Source: Opitutales bacterium (lineage in GTDB: Bacteria > Verrucomicrobiota > Verrucomicrobiia > Opitutales > UBA953). From it: 64,000 bases of DNA. Where the stretch lies: positions 24,163 to 88,162 of the forward strand of contig JAGBIL010000013.1 of the NCBI GenBank assembly GCA_017935025.1, written 5' to 3'. The notes beneath the pieces were generated by a model, which was given only the letters and a program-made list of their open reading frames with translations, searched no databases and was not told the DNA's origin. This document shows positions 9,973 to 19,609 of the stretch, piece after piece (position 1 is the stretch's first letter; each line of letters opens with the position of its first letter). The position numbers were made by a program, and so were the translations under genes.

Positions 9973-11937
9973 ATGGCTCTTTTTCGACGCTGCTCGTATT
10001 TTTTTGCACTTTGGGTGTTGTGCGCCGCCTGTATTTTGATTCTATCGGCAATCGGTCGTATACTCCTTTGGAAATTCGCCGCCGGCATTGATTTTTTCAT
10101 GGCGGAAACATGGGAAGCATGGTGCGTGGCATTGCGCTTCGACCTCATGGTCTCCGCCTATTTTTCCGCTCCGATTCTCTTGTGTTGCCTTTGCACCCTC
10201 GCGTTCCCGCGCCGAAGAAGCATTTTCTTGCGGACGGGAACGGTGATGACCTGCATTTTCGGGATGATTTTTATTCTGATTGAAATCATCAATTTCGGTT
10301 TCTTCTGCGAATACCACGACCAGTTCAATATTTGGGTGCTCGGCGCGGTGAACGACGATGCCGGAGCGATTTTCCGAACCATCGCGGAGGAATATCACTG
10401 GGGGCGCTATCTGGCGACGGCGCTCGCCGCAATCTGCGTGTGGATTTTCGGAATAAACTTTCTGGCAAAACGTGTATTTCGTTTTGTCGCCCGACGAAAC
10501 CTCAAGGCCAGGACCGCTCTCGTTATTTTGCCGATGTTTTTAATTATCGCCGTCATCTGTTATCGGGGAGGCATCTCCCGACGCCCTCCGCGCCTGCGTG
10601 ATGCTGCCGTTTGCGAAACCGATGCCGTCAACAAGCTCGTGCTCAATCCTGCGTTCGCGCTCAAACACGCGGCAATCGACTCATGGAAAATTTCCAACGG
10701 CGGCAAACAACCGGAGTTCGTGAAGGACATCCGGCAACAGTCCGCGCTGATCTACGGTGAACGCGCGAGAACGGCGGGAACGATTCACGATTTGATTTTG
10801 AAGAAAAACGAACGCGCGTTCCCGTCCGCTCCGCGTCCTCGCCGCGTCTATCTTTTCGTCATGGAAAGCTACGACCGCTGGCCGATGCGGGGAAAATACG
10901 CCGGGAACGATTTGTGCGACACTCTGCGTGCACTGGAAAAATCCGGCGCATCTTCGGACAACTTCACCTCCGCCTCTCACGGAACGATGCTTACGCTCAC
11001 GACGCTCATGTCGGGTATTCCGCATATCGATGTCGCGCAGAACTACCGCCCGAACGGAGCCCGGGCGCTCCCGACCGCCACCGCAAAAATTTTCCGTTCC
11101 CTCGGCTACAAAACGCGTTTCGCATACTGCGGCTACGGGCTCTGGCAACACGTTGAAGACTACGCGCGGGATCAGGGATTTGACGAAATTGTCCTCGGGA
11201 GCGATGTTGAGAATTGTCCGGAGAAATACAAAGGCGAATGGGGCGTTCCCGACGGTTTTCTTTTCTCGCATCTTGCCGGATTAGCGGAAAAAGACGGCGA
11301 CGTTCCCGTCTTTACTCTGATTTTGAGCGCATCCTATCACCCTCCGTACAATTTGCCGCTGGAAGAACTCGGTTGCGCACCGGCGACACTCTCAGGCAAC
11401 ATCGAAAAAATCAGCGACGGCTCCGTTCCGCACAACACGTTTTCCCACTTTAAATACGCGGACCGGGAGCTGGGAAAATTCGTCGCACGCGTTTCCGCCA
11501 AAGATCCGAATGTGATCATCGCCGTCACGGGAGATCATTTTTCCCGACGCTTCCCGAGCAAAACACCTACGCTTGACGAACGCACACAAGTGCCTTTCGT
11601 CATCGTCGGGAAAGACATTCCTGCGGGAACGCAACTTCCTTTCGGAACCCACGCAGACATCGTTCCGACCTTGCTTTCGCTCTGCGCGCCGGAAGGATTC
11701 GTCTACCCGAGCTTCGGAGAAAATCTCTTTTCGGGAAAAGCCCGTTCCCGCGAATGTACGCTCGGAGCGGGAGTCGTTCTTCACAAAAACGGCGGCTCGC
11801 TCTACGGGAACGCGAAAGTCCATTACGGCGAACGCACCTCCGAAGAGGCCGCCGCGCACCGCGAAGCTCTCGTCGATGCCTGGCGCGCCCTCGCCTGGTT
11901 CTATTTTGAAAAAGAACACCTCCCCGAACACAAATAA
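9973..11937 (+). CDS. Membrane-anchored LTA-synthase-like sulfatase/phosphotransferase
   Basis: Alkaline-phosphatase-superfamily enzyme of the lipoteichoic-acid synthase / phosphoglycerol (or phosphoethanolamine) transferase type, acting outside the inner membrane. Residues 1-210 hold about five membrane helices (FFALWVLCAACILILSAI, ILLCCLCTLAF, MTCIFGMIFILIEIINF and others). The catalytic domain shows VYLFVMESYDRW (first metal site), SHGTMLTLTTLMSG (nucleophile Thr/Ser), and TGDHFSRRFP (late metal-binding Asp-His). Start: ATG at 9973; an in-frame TTG lies at 9937. Substrate cannot be told; in a Gram-negative-type cell a headgroup modification of glycan or lipid is likely. thiL follows after 72 nt. 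Confidence 0.8.
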   Translation: MALFRRCSYFFALWVLCAACILILSAIGRILLWKFAAGIDFFMAETWEAWCVALRFDLMVSAYFSAPILLCCLCTLAFPRRRSIFLRTGTVMTCIFGMIFILIEIINFGFFCEYHDQFNIWVLGAVNDDAGAIFRTIAEEYHWGRYLATALAAICVWIFGINFLAKRVFRFVARRNLKARTALVILPMFLIIAVICYRGGISRRPPRLRDAAVCETDAVNKLVLNPAFALKHAAIDSWKISNGGKQPEFVKDIRQQSALIYGERARTAGTIHDLILKKNERAFPSAPRPRRVYLFVMESYDRWPMRGKYAGNDLCDTLRALEKSGASSDNFTSASHGTMLTLTTLMSGIPHIDVAQNYRPNGARALPTATAKIFRSLGYKTRFAYCGYGLWQHVEDYARDQGFDEIVLGSDVENCPEKYKGEWGVPDGFLFSHLAGLAEKDGDVPVFTLILSASYHPPYNLPLEELGCAPATLSGNIEKISDGSVPHNTFSHFKYADRELGKFVARVSAKDPNVIIAVTGDHFSRRFPSKTPTLDERTQVPFVIVGKDIPAGTQLPFGTHADIVPTLLSLCAPEGFVYPSFGENLFSGKARSRECTLGAGVVLHKNGGSLYGNAKVHYGERTSEEAAAHREALVDAWRALAWFYFEKEHLPEHK

Positions 11938-12009
11938 ACGCAACTTGATAAAACCTCGTTCTGCTCCTTTGTGATTAAAAAAATCGCAGGAAAGGATTAC
12001 GATTTCTCC

Positions 12010-13020
12010 ATGGAAAAAAAGTATTTTCCTTTTACGGAAGACGCTGCGGCAGGCATTGCAACGCTCGGCGAAATAAAAATTATCGAACGCATTCGCGCCG
12101 CGTTTGAAAAAATCTCGCCGCCCGCACCGCGCGGAATCGGCGACGATTGCGCCGTCCTTCCCGCCGTTCCGGAAAATTTCCCCGCTCAAACCGCGGGAAC
12201 GCCGAAACGCCTCGTCACCACCGACAGCGTAATTTTTTCCAAACATTTTGACGAAAGCGTTTCGCCGGAAAATGCCGGGAAAAAACTGATTCGCCGCAAC
12301 GTGAGCGATATCGCGGCAATGAGCGGCGTTCCCGCCGATGCCGTGCTCGCGCTCGTCATGAGCGGCGACGTTTCCGCCGCGTGGCTCGACCGCTTCCTGC
12401 GCGGTGTCGCCGAGGCGTGCACGGAATGTCGCGTGGAGCTTTCCGGCGGCGATGTCGCCTCCGCTCCCGCGAAACATTTTTTTTCCGCGACGCTTGCGCT
12501 CACCGGATTTTCCGAAAATCCGCTTCTGCGCACGGGCGCGCGCGAAGGCGATTTTCTCTACGTCACGGGAACGCTCGGCGGAAGCATTTTGAAAAAACAT
12601 TTCGATTTCCGTCCACGCATCGACGAAGGGCGTTTTCTTGCCGCCCTGCCCGATAGTATCGTTCGCGCCTGCATCGACGTTACCGACGGTTTGCTCAAAG
12701 ACCATGCGGCACTTTTGCCTGCGGGAACGCACGCCGAGTTCGCCTTTGACTCGCTTCCGCTTTCCGGCGATGCGCGCACGCTCGGCGGCAACTTAATACG
12801 GCGCGCATTTTGCGACGGCGAAGACTACGAACTGCTCATCGCCGTCGCGGGAACGCAGACCGATTTTTTTGAAAAAACCTGGCGGGAAAAATTTCCGGGA
12901 ATCCGAATTTCGCGCATCGCAAAAATCGTTTCCGGAGCAGAAAACCCGGAGCTTTCCCGCCGCCTCGCAGACGCTCGCGCCTACGAACACTTCGTTTCAA
13001 AAGAGTCCTCCGAAGCCTGA
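12010..13020 (+). CDS. thiL: Thiamine-monophosphate kinase
   Basis: Phosphorylates thiamine monophosphate to the cofactor thiamine diphosphate. Family motifs are in order: GIGDDCAVL, LVTTDSVIFSKHFD, NVSDIAAMSG, ELSGGDVAS, VTGTLGGS, CIDVTDGLLKD and GEDYELLIAV. Length (about 336) is normal. I take the ATG at 12010, which begins MEKKYFPF and has GGAAAGGA roughly 15-20 nt upstream; an in-frame GTG at 11971 would add 13 residues. No thiamine riboswitch-like structure is evident upstream, as expected because the gene is probably co-transcribed with the transferase. Confidence 0.93.
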   Translation: MEKKYFPFTEDAAAGIATLGEIKIIERIRAAFEKISPPAPRGIGDDCAVLPAVPENFPAQTAGTPKRLVTTDSVIFSKHFDESVSPENAGKKLIRRNVSDIAAMSGVPADAVLALVMSGDVSAAWLDRFLRGVAEACTECRVELSGGDVASAPAKHFFSATLALTGFSENPLLRTGAREGDFLYVTGTLGGSILKKHFDFRPRIDEGRFLAALPDSIVRACIDVTDGLLKDHAALLPAGTHAEFAFDSLPLSGDARTLGGNLIRRAFCDGEDYELLIAVAGTQTDFFEKTWREKFPGIRISRIAKIVSGAENPELSRRLADARAYEHFVSKESSEA

Positions 13021-13030
13021 ACCCGACGCG

Positions 13031-13723
13031 CTAAAACAGTCCGGAAATAAATTCGCTCAAGTAAAGGAATCCTTTCGCGAAAAATCCCACCACGGGACGA
13101 AAAATCATGCCCAGAACGGGATTTTCCGGCGGAAGATTGATGGCGAGAAGCAAAATCCACCACGCGTTACGCGCGATTTTGCTAAACGTTTCCTCCGTCA
13201 TCCCGACGGCATAGCGCAACACGCGGGAACCGTCGAGCGGCGGAAGCGGCATCAGGTTAAACACCGCCAAGCTGCAATTCACCATGATGAACATGAGGAA
13301 AAAATCGTAAACCGTTTCCGGAATCATTTCCGAATTTATTCCCCAAAGTGCGCCGAAAGTAATCGCGCCGACAAGCGCGAGCAGAAAATTCATTCCCGGT
13401 CCGGAAAGCGTAATCAAAATATCGTCTGCGCGGCGCGTTTTTGCATTGGCGAGAGAAACCTGCACGGGTTTCCCCCAGCCGATGAGCCCGAACGGAAGCC
13501 CGCCGAACAGGAGCGGAAGAAAAATCATCATTCCCGGAATCGCAAGCGTACCGAGCGGATCGATGTGCGCAACGGGATTGAGCGTTACGCGTCCCTGCGC
13601 ACGCGGGAGCAAGTCGCCGCGCTTATCCGCAGTCCAAGCGTGCCCGAATTCGTGGAGCGAAATGCACAACACAAGAACGATAAACTGAATTATCGCCCAT
13701 CTCAACGGTTCCCAATATTCCAT
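13031..13723 (-). CDS. Site-2 protease-like membrane metalloprotease (M50)
   Basis: Intramembrane zinc protease fold. HEFGHAW (HExxH) lies at about residues 24-30 inside the first membrane helix, the LNPVAHIDPLG loop follows, and FNLMPLPPLDGSRVL near residue 160 carries the NxxPxxxxDG metal-ligand motif. Four to six hydrophobic helices. It lacks the PDZ domain of RseP, so it belongs to the short M50B-type (230 residues). Its ATG overlaps the stop of the upstream TPR gene (TAATG), so the two are translationally coupled. Confidence 0.88.
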   Translation of the reverse strand: MEYWEPLRWAIIQFIVLVLCISLHEFGHAWTADKRGDLLPRAQGRVTLNPVAHIDPLGTLAIPGMMIFLPLLFGGLPFGLIGWGKPVQVSLANAKTRRADDILITLSGPGMNFLLALVGAITFGALWGINSEMIPETVYDFFLMFIMVNCSLAVFNLMPLPPLDGSRVLRYAVGMTEETFSKIARNAWWILLLAINLPPENPVLGMIFRPVVGFFAKGFLYLSEFISGLF

Positions 13724-14640
13724 TAATTTCCCTCTTCTCTCTTGCGTTTAATGATTTCAAAAACCTGCCTGCGGGAACGCTCCAGCGCGGGAACGCCAAC
13801 CGTTTCCCGCAACAGTGTATTTGCTTCCTCGATACGTCCGAGCTCTGCGAGCGAGCGCGCGCGGTGAAGCGCGGCGGCGGCAAGTAATTCCGGATTTTTT
13901 TTCACGGAGGCAAGCCGTGCGACAATTTCCCACGCAGACAACGCCGCACGCCAATTCGGTTCTTCGATATCGTAAAACGATTCGGCGTAGCGCCAGTAAA
14001 AATTCGGATCGGAATCCGAATCGGAAAGAGCTGCAGCGAGAATAAAAGCGTCCTGCATTTCGCGGTCCAGCTCCGCCCGCTTCGGAAAGACTTTTTTCGA
14101 GAGCAAAGCATCGCGATGATCGCACAAAAATTCGCCGTAAACCGCGACGTTTTCCGCATCGGGATTTTCGGAAAGACCGCGCCGAAAACGCGGGAACGCT
14201 TCCGCGGCCGCGCCGCGTTCGGCAAGAATTTCGGCGAGTAAAAACTGCGCAGGCGCAAATGTTTCGCTGATTTTTTCAGCTTTCAGGAGCAATTCTTCGG
14301 CACGTTCGTTTTCCCCTCCGTCGTACAAAAATTCCGCAAAGAAAAACAGCGCGGGAACGGAATCCGGAAAGCGCGCAAGGAGGTTTTCGTAGCGTGCTGC
14401 GATGTCTGCGGCGCGGCGGGAACTCTCGTTTTGGGGAAGCGTTTCCGCATCCGCATAAAATGCGTCGCGGCGCACGGTCAACTCCGTCAACTCGGCAATC
14501 AGCGTGTCGATTTCGCGCTTGGCGATCAGTGCGTCCGCATCGGGAGAAGCGGTTTTCGGATTTTCCGTTTCCGCAAAAACCGGCAACGCGAAAGCGCCGA
14601 AAACGACGAGCGCGAACCAAATTTTTAGTGCGTTACGCAT
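13723..14640 (-). CDS. Secreted tetratricopeptide-repeat protein
   Basis: Begins with a signal peptide (IWFALVVFGAFALPVFA) and continues as helical repeats: ALFFFAEFLYDGGENERAEELLLKA and FAPAQFLLAEILAERGAAAEAFPRF match TPR units, with more divergent ones to the C-terminus. Such proteins are usually periplasmic scaffolds; no partner can be named. The start overlaps the 3' end of folA by 8 nt and the stop overlaps the start of the site-2 protease, so thyA-folA-TPR-protease is probably one transcript. Confidence 0.8.
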   Translation of the reverse strand: MRNALKIWFALVVFGAFALPVFAETENPKTASPDADALIAKREIDTLIAELTELTVRRDAFYADAETLPQNESSRRAADIAARYENLLARFPDSVPALFFFAEFLYDGGENERAEELLLKAEKISETFAPAQFLLAEILAERGAAAEAFPRFRRGLSENPDAENVAVYGEFLCDHRDALLSKKVFPKRAELDREMQDAFILAAALSDSDSDPNFYWRYAESFYDIEEPNWRAALSAWEIVARLASVKKNPELLAAAALHRARSLAELGRIEEANTLLRETVGVPALERSRRQVFEIIKRKREEGN

Positions 14641-15154
14641 TTTTTGAAAAATCCCGACGAAGGAATTTTCGAATCACGAAATTTTCGCCGCGAAGCAGTT
14701 CCGTTCCCGCGTCGAAATCGTCTTCAAACGGCGGGAAAAACGCGTCGCCGACGGGCTCGGCATCAATCGTCGTCAGAAAAATCTCCGAGCAATGCGGCAG
14801 AAGCTGGCGGTAAATTTCCGCGCCTCCGGCGACAAAGATTTTCCTCTCCGGCGCGATGGCTTCGAGCTCGGAAAGTTCGCGAATACAAAAGAGATTTTCG
14901 GAAGGCAGTGTTCCCGCAGGAAGTTTTCCCGAGCGGGAAAGCACGACCGTAACGCGCCCGGGAAGCGGTCGCCCGATGGATTCGTACGTTTTCCGGCCCA
15001 TCAGCAAAATACCTCCCATCGTCGTTTGCTTAAAAAATTTAAAGTCCTCGGGAATGTGCCACGGGATCGCGTTCCCGTTGCCGATGACGCGATTTTTCGC
15101 CATCGCAGCGATAGCGGTAAACGGACGGGAGAATTTCTCGGAAGAAAGAAGCAT
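14633..15154 (-). CDS. folA: Dihydrofolate reductase
   Basis: Regenerates tetrahydrofolate after thymidylate synthesis. Family marks: AIAAMAKNRVIGNGNAIPWHIPEDFKFFK with the active-site acid in the PWHIPED loop, GRKTYESIGRPLPGR (NADPH binding), then FVAGGAEIYRQLLP. About 173 residues. Start at 15154 (MLLSSEKFSRP); the upstream extension is only translated intergenic repeat. Downstream of thyA in the usual pairing. Confidence 0.95.
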   Translation of the reverse strand: MLLSSEKFSRPFTAIAAMAKNRVIGNGNAIPWHIPEDFKFFKQTTMGGILLMGRKTYESIGRPLPGRVTVVLSRSGKLPAGTLPSENLFCIRELSELEAIAPERKIFVAGGAEIYRQLLPHCSEIFLTTIDAEPVGDAFFPPFEDDFDAGTELLRGENFVIRKFLRRDFSKNA

Positions 15155-15172
15155 TTTCGGAAAAATTAGCGA

Positions 15173-15276
15173 ATAATGAATAGTGAACAGTGAATAATTC
15201 AGTGCGAATGTTTTTGCTTCCAGCAAAAACTCTAAGTATGCGTTATTAACTATTCGTTATCCATTATTCATTAAAA
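15173..15276. repeat. Stem-loop of degenerate 7-nt repeats around a GCAAAAAC hairpin
   Basis: Left arm has units GAATAAT / GAATAGT / GAACAGT; the right arm (ending ATCCATTATTCATT) is the inverse type. Between them a small hairpin reads TTTTTGCttccaGCAAAAA. The same layout recurs at 33300-33372, 41424-41528 and 61327-61434. It lies between thyA and folA, so it would sit inside their transcript. Confidence 0.7.
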
Positions 15277-15277
15277 A

Positions 15278-16123
15278 TCACACCGCGACGGGAGCTTTGA
15301 TGCCCGGATGCGGATCGTAATTCTCAATGGAAATATCTTCGTAGCGGAAGGCGAAAATATCTTTCACGTCGGGGTTAAGATTCAGCGTCGGGAGTGCGCG
15401 CGGCTCGCGGGAAAGCTGTCGGGCGACCTGCTCGAAGTGGTTGCTGTAAATGTGCGCGTCGCCGAACGTGTGGACAAAATCTCCGACGCCGAGCCCGCAA
15501 ACCTGCGCAATCATGTGCGTGAAAAGCGCGTAGCTTGCGATGTTGAACGGCACTCCGAGGAACAAATCCGCGCTACGCTGATAAAGCTGGCAACTCAACT
15601 TGCCGTTCCCGCCGACGTAAAACTGAAACAGCGTGTGGCACGGCGGGAGCGCCACTTTGTCCGCTTCGGCGGGATTCCAACCGGAAACGATAAGGCGGCG
15701 GGACGCGGGATTGCGCTTGATTTCGGCAATGAGATTGGCAATTTGGTCAACGCCGTCGCGCGCGAATGTGCCATCCGCATTTTTCGTTGCGCCGAAGTTG
15801 CGCCACTGGTGTCCGTAAATCGGTCCGAGATCGCCTTCGTTGCGCCCGAAGCGCGCGCACTGCTCGGCAGTACTCCACTCGTCCCAAATCGTAACGCCGC
15901 GTTCCCGCAACCATGCGTTATTCGTGTGTCCGCCGATGAACCAAAGCAGTTCCTGAATGATGGAACGCGTGTGGACTTTCTTCGTCGTAACAAGCGGAAA
16001 GCCTTTCGATAAATCGAAACGCATTTGCGCTCCGAAAATCCCGCGCGTACCGACCCCGGTGCGGTCGCTGCGATTTTCGCCGTTTTCAAAAACGTTTCGC
16101 AGTAAATCTAAGTAAGCTTTCAC
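15278..16123 (-). CDS. thyA: Thymidylate synthase
   Basis: Methylates dUMP to dTMP using methylenetetrahydrofolate. Shows [18 protein letters not shown], the [14 protein letters not shown] region, [12 protein letters not shown], the active-site Cys in [34 protein letters not shown] and [10 protein letters not shown]. 281 residues, slightly longer than the 264 of E. coli. The start codon appears to be GTG at 16123. folA follows after a 123-nt gap occupied by the stem-loop repeat. Confidence 0.97.
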   Translation of the reverse strand: MKAYLDLLRNVFENGENRSDRTGVGTRGIFGAQMRFDLSKGFPLVTTKKVHTRSIIQELLWFIGGHTNNAWLRERGVTIWDEWSTAEQCARFGRNEGDLGPIYGHQWRNFGATKNADGTFARDGVDQIANLIAEIKRNPASRRLIVSGWNPAEADKVALPPCHTLFQFYVGGNGKLSCQLYQRSADLFLGVPFNIASYALFTHMIAQVCGLGVGDFVHTFGDAHIYSNHFEQVARQLSREPRALPTLNLNPDVKDIFAFRYEDISIENYDPHPGIKAPVAV

Positions 16124-16261
16124 GAAATATTACAAATGGGTTGTTGGCTGATTAACGGGAAAATAAACGGCTTAATCTTTAATGTGGAATGTTTAATAAA
16201 CACTAAACATTAAACGATAAACCGTTCACGGGAACGACAGGAGTATCGCTTTTCCCGCTTT

Positions 16262-18103
16262 TTACCCGCGCATGGTGGTGTTGAGCCGGCGTTCGCGGAT
16301 GAGCGGCATGAGCTTGTCGATAAATTCCTGCAATGTGCAGGATCCTTCGAGCGATTTATCCGCGCGGGAACGCACGTTGACCAACCCGGCTTCCATTTCC
16401 TTGGCGCCGATGACGAGCATATGCGGGACCTTTTCGAGCTCGGCGCGACGGATTTTCGCTCCGAGCTTGTCGGAATGTTCGTCCACGGTTGCGCGGATTC
16501 GCAGTTTGCGAAGTTCGGCAACGACGTTTTTCGCGTGATCGACGAGACCGTCGTTGAGCGGCAACACGCGCACCTGTTCCGGCGCAAGCCATGTCGGGAA
16601 ATCTCCCGCAAAATGTTCGATCAAAATCCCGACGAAGCGTTCGAGCGAACCGAACGGCGCGCGGTGAATCATGACCGGACGACGCGGAGTGTTGTCCGAG
16701 CCCGTGTAGGTCAAATCGAAGCGCTCCGGCAGGTTGAAATCGACCTGCACGGTGCCGAGCTGCCAGCCGCGACCGAGCGTATCTTTCACAACAAAGTCGA
16801 TTTTCGGTCCGTAAAATGCCGCTTCGCCCTTTTCTTCGACCACGGGAACTCCGAGCGTTGCCGCCGCCGCGCGGCAGGCGTTTTCGGCGCGTTCCCAATT
16901 TTCGTCCTTGCCGATGTATTTATCGGATTCGGGATCGCGTAGCCCGACACGCACGGAATAATCTTTCATGCCGAGCGTGGTCAGAATGATGTTCACGAGC
17001 TCGAGGCAGGAGCAAACTTCCTGGTGGATTTGGTCTTCCGTGCAGAAAATGTGCCCGTCGTCCTGCGTAAAGCCGCGCACGCGGGTCAGCCCGTTGAGCT
17101 CGCCGGATTGTTCCCAGCGGTAAACGGTACCGAACTCGGCGAGGCGCACGGGAAGCTCGCGGTAGGAATGCGGCTGCGAGGCGTAAAGTTTGACGTGGAA
17201 CGGGCAATTCATCGGCTTGAGCAGGAAGCCGTCGAGCGTTCCCGCGTTAAGCAAATCCGAAAAATCCGCGCAGGTCTTGCCTTCCGCCGCAAGCGCGTCG
17301 ATTTGCTCCTGATCAATGACCGGAGTGAATTGCGATTCGCGGTAATACGGGAAGTGCCCCGATGTACGGAAAAGATTGAGATTTCCGATGTTCGGCGTGA
17401 ACACCTGGCTGTAGCCTTGGCGGAAAAGTTCTTCGCCGATAAACGTCTGAAGCTCTTGGCGAATGACGGAGCCGTTCGGTGTCCACAGCACCAAGCCCTG
17501 CCCGACGGAATCGTCGATGGTAAAAAGTTTCAGCTCCTTGCCGAGTTTGCGGTGGTCGCGCTTTTTCGCTTCCTCGAGATTGTGCAAATATTCTTCGAGC
17601 TCCGCCTTCGACGGGAACGCCACGCCGTAAATGCGTTGGAGCTGCTTGTTTTTTTCGTCGCCGCGATGATACGCGCCCGCGATGGAGAGCAACTTCACGG
17701 CTTTAACCTGCGACGTGTAGCGCACGTGCGGACCCGCGCAAAGGTCGAGAAATTCGCCGTTGCGGTAGAACGTGATTTTTTCGCCTTCGGGAATGTCGGC
17801 AAGGCGTCCGGGTTTAAATTCGCTGAGCGCCGGCGTTTCCGAAATCAGTTTTTCGGCTTCTTCGCGGGAAACTTCGAAGCATTCGAACTTCTGGTTTTCC
17901 TTAGCGATTTTTTTCATCTCCGCCTCGATTTTTTCGAGGTCTTCTGCCGTGAATTTGTGTTCAAGATCGAAATCGTAGTAAAACCCGTTATCCGTAGCGG
18001 GTCCGATGTCGAGTTTAGCGTCCGGGAAAAGACGAAGAACGGCGGTCGCAAGCATATGCGCCGCACTGTGGCGGAGTTCCTGAATGGGTGTCATTGTTGC
18101 CAT
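16262..18103 (-). CDS. thrS: Threonyl-tRNA synthetase lacking the TGS domain
   Basis: Charges tRNA-Thr. The second additional (editing) domain starts at once: LRHSAAHMLATAVLRLFPDAKLDIGPATDNGFYYDF contains HSxxH, and the CAGPHV zinc/editing motif follows near residue 160. Class II motif 2/3 and the zinc Cys/His are in LLKPMNCPFHVKLY, RVRGFTQDDGHIFC and VMIHRAPFGSLERFVGILIEH. C-terminal anticodon-binding domain ends KLMPLIRERR. The usual N-terminal TGS domain of about 60 residues is absent; upstream codons to 18232 do not encode one. Start at MATMTPIQELR (18103). No T-box-like leader seen. Confidence 0.95.
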   Translation of the reverse strand: MATMTPIQELRHSAAHMLATAVLRLFPDAKLDIGPATDNGFYYDFDLEHKFTAEDLEKIEAEMKKIAKENQKFECFEVSREEAEKLISETPALSEFKPGRLADIPEGEKITFYRNGEFLDLCAGPHVRYTSQVKAVKLLSIAGAYHRGDEKNKQLQRIYGVAFPSKAELEEYLHNLEEAKKRDHRKLGKELKLFTIDDSVGQGLVLWTPNGSVIRQELQTFIGEELFRQGYSQVFTPNIGNLNLFRTSGHFPYYRESQFTPVIDQEQIDALAAEGKTCADFSDLLNAGTLDGFLLKPMNCPFHVKLYASQPHSYRELPVRLAEFGTVYRWEQSGELNGLTRVRGFTQDDGHIFCTEDQIHQEVCSCLELVNIILTTLGMKDYSVRVGLRDPESDKYIGKDENWERAENACRAAAATLGVPVVEEKGEAAFYGPKIDFVVKDTLGRGWQLGTVQVDFNLPERFDLTYTGSDNTPRRPVMIHRAPFGSLERFVGILIEHFAGDFPTWLAPEQVRVLPLNDGLVDHAKNVVAELRKLRIRATVDEHSDKLGAKIRRAELEKVPHMLVIGAKEMEAGLVNVRSRADKSLEGSCTLQEFIDKLMPLIRERRLNTTMRG

Positions 18104-18296
18104 AACTGAAACTGAAAAATGGATTTTCAGAAATTGAATACATTTCCCGTGCCATTTGCAAAAACAAAGGGCGCGGGGAAATCCCGCCGGCAGGCGACAC
18201 GCATAACAATTGTTGCCCTGCGTACGGAACACACACTAATATACCACAAAATAAGTAGTCTTTTATATTTTTCGAAACGCTTAACGCTTTAAAGAT

Positions 18297-18899
18297 ATGC
18301 CGTTCGTTATTTCCTCCTTAAATTGGAGCTTTCTCGTCGACTGGGTGTTCATTACCTCCGTCGCCGTTACTTCATTTCTCACCTGGAGAAATGCAAAAGA
18401 GCTTAAGCGGCAATTTTCATTGAGCCGCATTCATGCGGAAATAGACAAAATAAACGCCGAAACACTCGCCGTAGACATACGCCGCTGCCTGCAGGAAAGC
18501 ATCATGTCTCCGTTTAACATTTCTTCCGAAGAGGGAAAACGGAAAATCTCCGTTTACGAAGCGGCGCGGGAACGCACGAGCGGGCTTGATACCGCAGTAA
18601 ACCTACCTCACGAACTCGTGAGCGTTTTAAGAGCATTCATTCGTTTATTTGAAAAAATCCATAGTGAGCAATCCATATCGCACGCGGACAGAGAAGCGCT
18701 TCTCTCCAAATTGTGCGCGGCAAAAAAACACATCGGCGAACTCATCCACTACGCAGAAGGGGCTCAAAACATTTCCGGAAAGGAAATCCGTTTCCTGAAA
18801 ATCATGGAAAAAATTTACGGAATATACGGGAAATGCGGCGTAACGGAAGAAACCTACTACAAACTGAATGTTGCCCCGCCCGTAATTTCATACGAATAA
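18297..18899 (+). CDS. Hypothetical membrane-anchored helical protein
   Basis: No family recognised. One N-terminal membrane helix (SFLVDWVFITSVAVTSFLTW) is followed by a long, charged, mostly helical part with likely coiled coil (residues 30-70 and 110-170). Its stop codon ends exactly where the 54-bp att repeat starts, so the attL hairpin probably serves as its terminator. It belongs to the chromosome side of the junction. Confidence 0.65.
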   Translation: MPFVISSLNWSFLVDWVFITSVAVTSFLTWRNAKELKRQFSLSRIHAEIDKINAETLAVDIRRCLQESIMSPFNISSEEGKRKISVYEAARERTSGLDTAVNLPHELVSVLRAFIRLFEKIHSEQSISHADREALLSKLCAAKKHIGELIHYAEGAQNISGKEIRFLKIMEKIYGIYGKCGVTEETYYKLNVAPPVISYE

Positions 18900-18953
18900 A
18901 AAAGACCCGCATTGCTGCGGGTCTTGAAAGTGGTAGCCGGTGCAGGACTCGAA
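18900..18953. repeat. attL: 54-bp direct repeat, left prophage boundary
   Basis: Perfect copy of 54416-54469. It carries the 3' end of tRNA-Lys (from the T-loop through CCA) plus the tRNA terminator hairpin AAGACCCGC / GCGGGTCTT. After position 18953 the sequence departs from the tRNA, as expected for the displaced half left by integration. Confidence 0.93.
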
Positions 18954-19369
18954 GGTTTTTTGAGGCTTTATTTCAAGCGGTTTTGCAGGTTTTGACCGTA
19001 AAAAAGACAGAGAAAAATTTTGCTAAAAACGACCGGAAACGAGACCGTTGAAAAACGGCGGTGTTTTGGTGCGGGTGCAGGTGATTTACCTGCAAAGACA
19101 GTGTTGACGGTGCGGGATAGAGGCGAAGACGCGAAACGCGGTTGGAGCGGGATTCCTGCACCGCATCCTTTAATGATGCGGGATTGCGGCGCATAAAAAA
19201 CGTGCCGAGGGCGAAAATTTGTCCATAAAACGAGCTCAAAAAGGCGGAAGAAAAATCGGATTTTCACGGTCATTTTTTGCGGTCAAATCAAAGCGCAATA
19301 AAATTCGCCAAGTTTGACACAAATAATGAATTTGCTTGCCGAAAAAAAAAACGTGTTAGCGTGTAGCTA
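18954..19369. other. Left end of prophage, non-coding and structured
   Basis: 416 bp without a credible gene. Small hairpins are visible: GCAGGTgatttACCTGC (about 19077-19093) and GCATCctttaatGATGC (about 19162-19178). A TTGACA at 19314-19319 could be a -35 box for 19370 but has no good -10 at 16-18 nt. TTAGC / GCTAA inverted words lie just before the start codon at 19370. Confidence 0.45.
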
Positions 19370-19609
19370 ATGACGACTCAAAAGATGGAAAATGAGATTG
19401 GTTTTCCGGTTTATCCGGAGATGTGGATGAATTACGCCGATATGGTTTGGCGGAGGAGGAAGCGCAGAGCGGAGGCGATGTATGCGCTTGTGATTTTGTT
19501 AGCGCGGGAGTGTAAGGGGCGTGCGGAGGTTTACGGCGGGAGAGACGATTGGTTTTTTGACGTGCTTGACGTAAGGCGGGCGCTTGTCGGTGCCGGAATT
19601 GATTACTGA
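19370..19609 (+). CDS. Hypothetical small phage protein
   Basis: 79 residues, no family recognised. Composition is acidic at the start and basic in the middle (WRRRKRRAEAMYALVILLARE). It is the first plus-strand ORF in the prophage, converging on the RHH gene at 19603-19914, whose 3' end it overlaps. Could be an early protein; function unknown. Confidence 0.5.
   Translation: MTTQKMENEIGFPVYPEMWMNYADMVWRRRKRRAEAMYALVILLARECKGRAEVYGGRDDWFFDVLDVRRALVGAGIDY

Noticed and set aside
17024..18109. 361-codon frame antisense to thrS
   Set aside because: Shadow of a clear synthetase gene; no independent start signal or family pattern.
19314..19342. Promoter before the gene at 19370 from TTGACA
   Set aside because: No acceptable -10 hexamer at the proper spacing.
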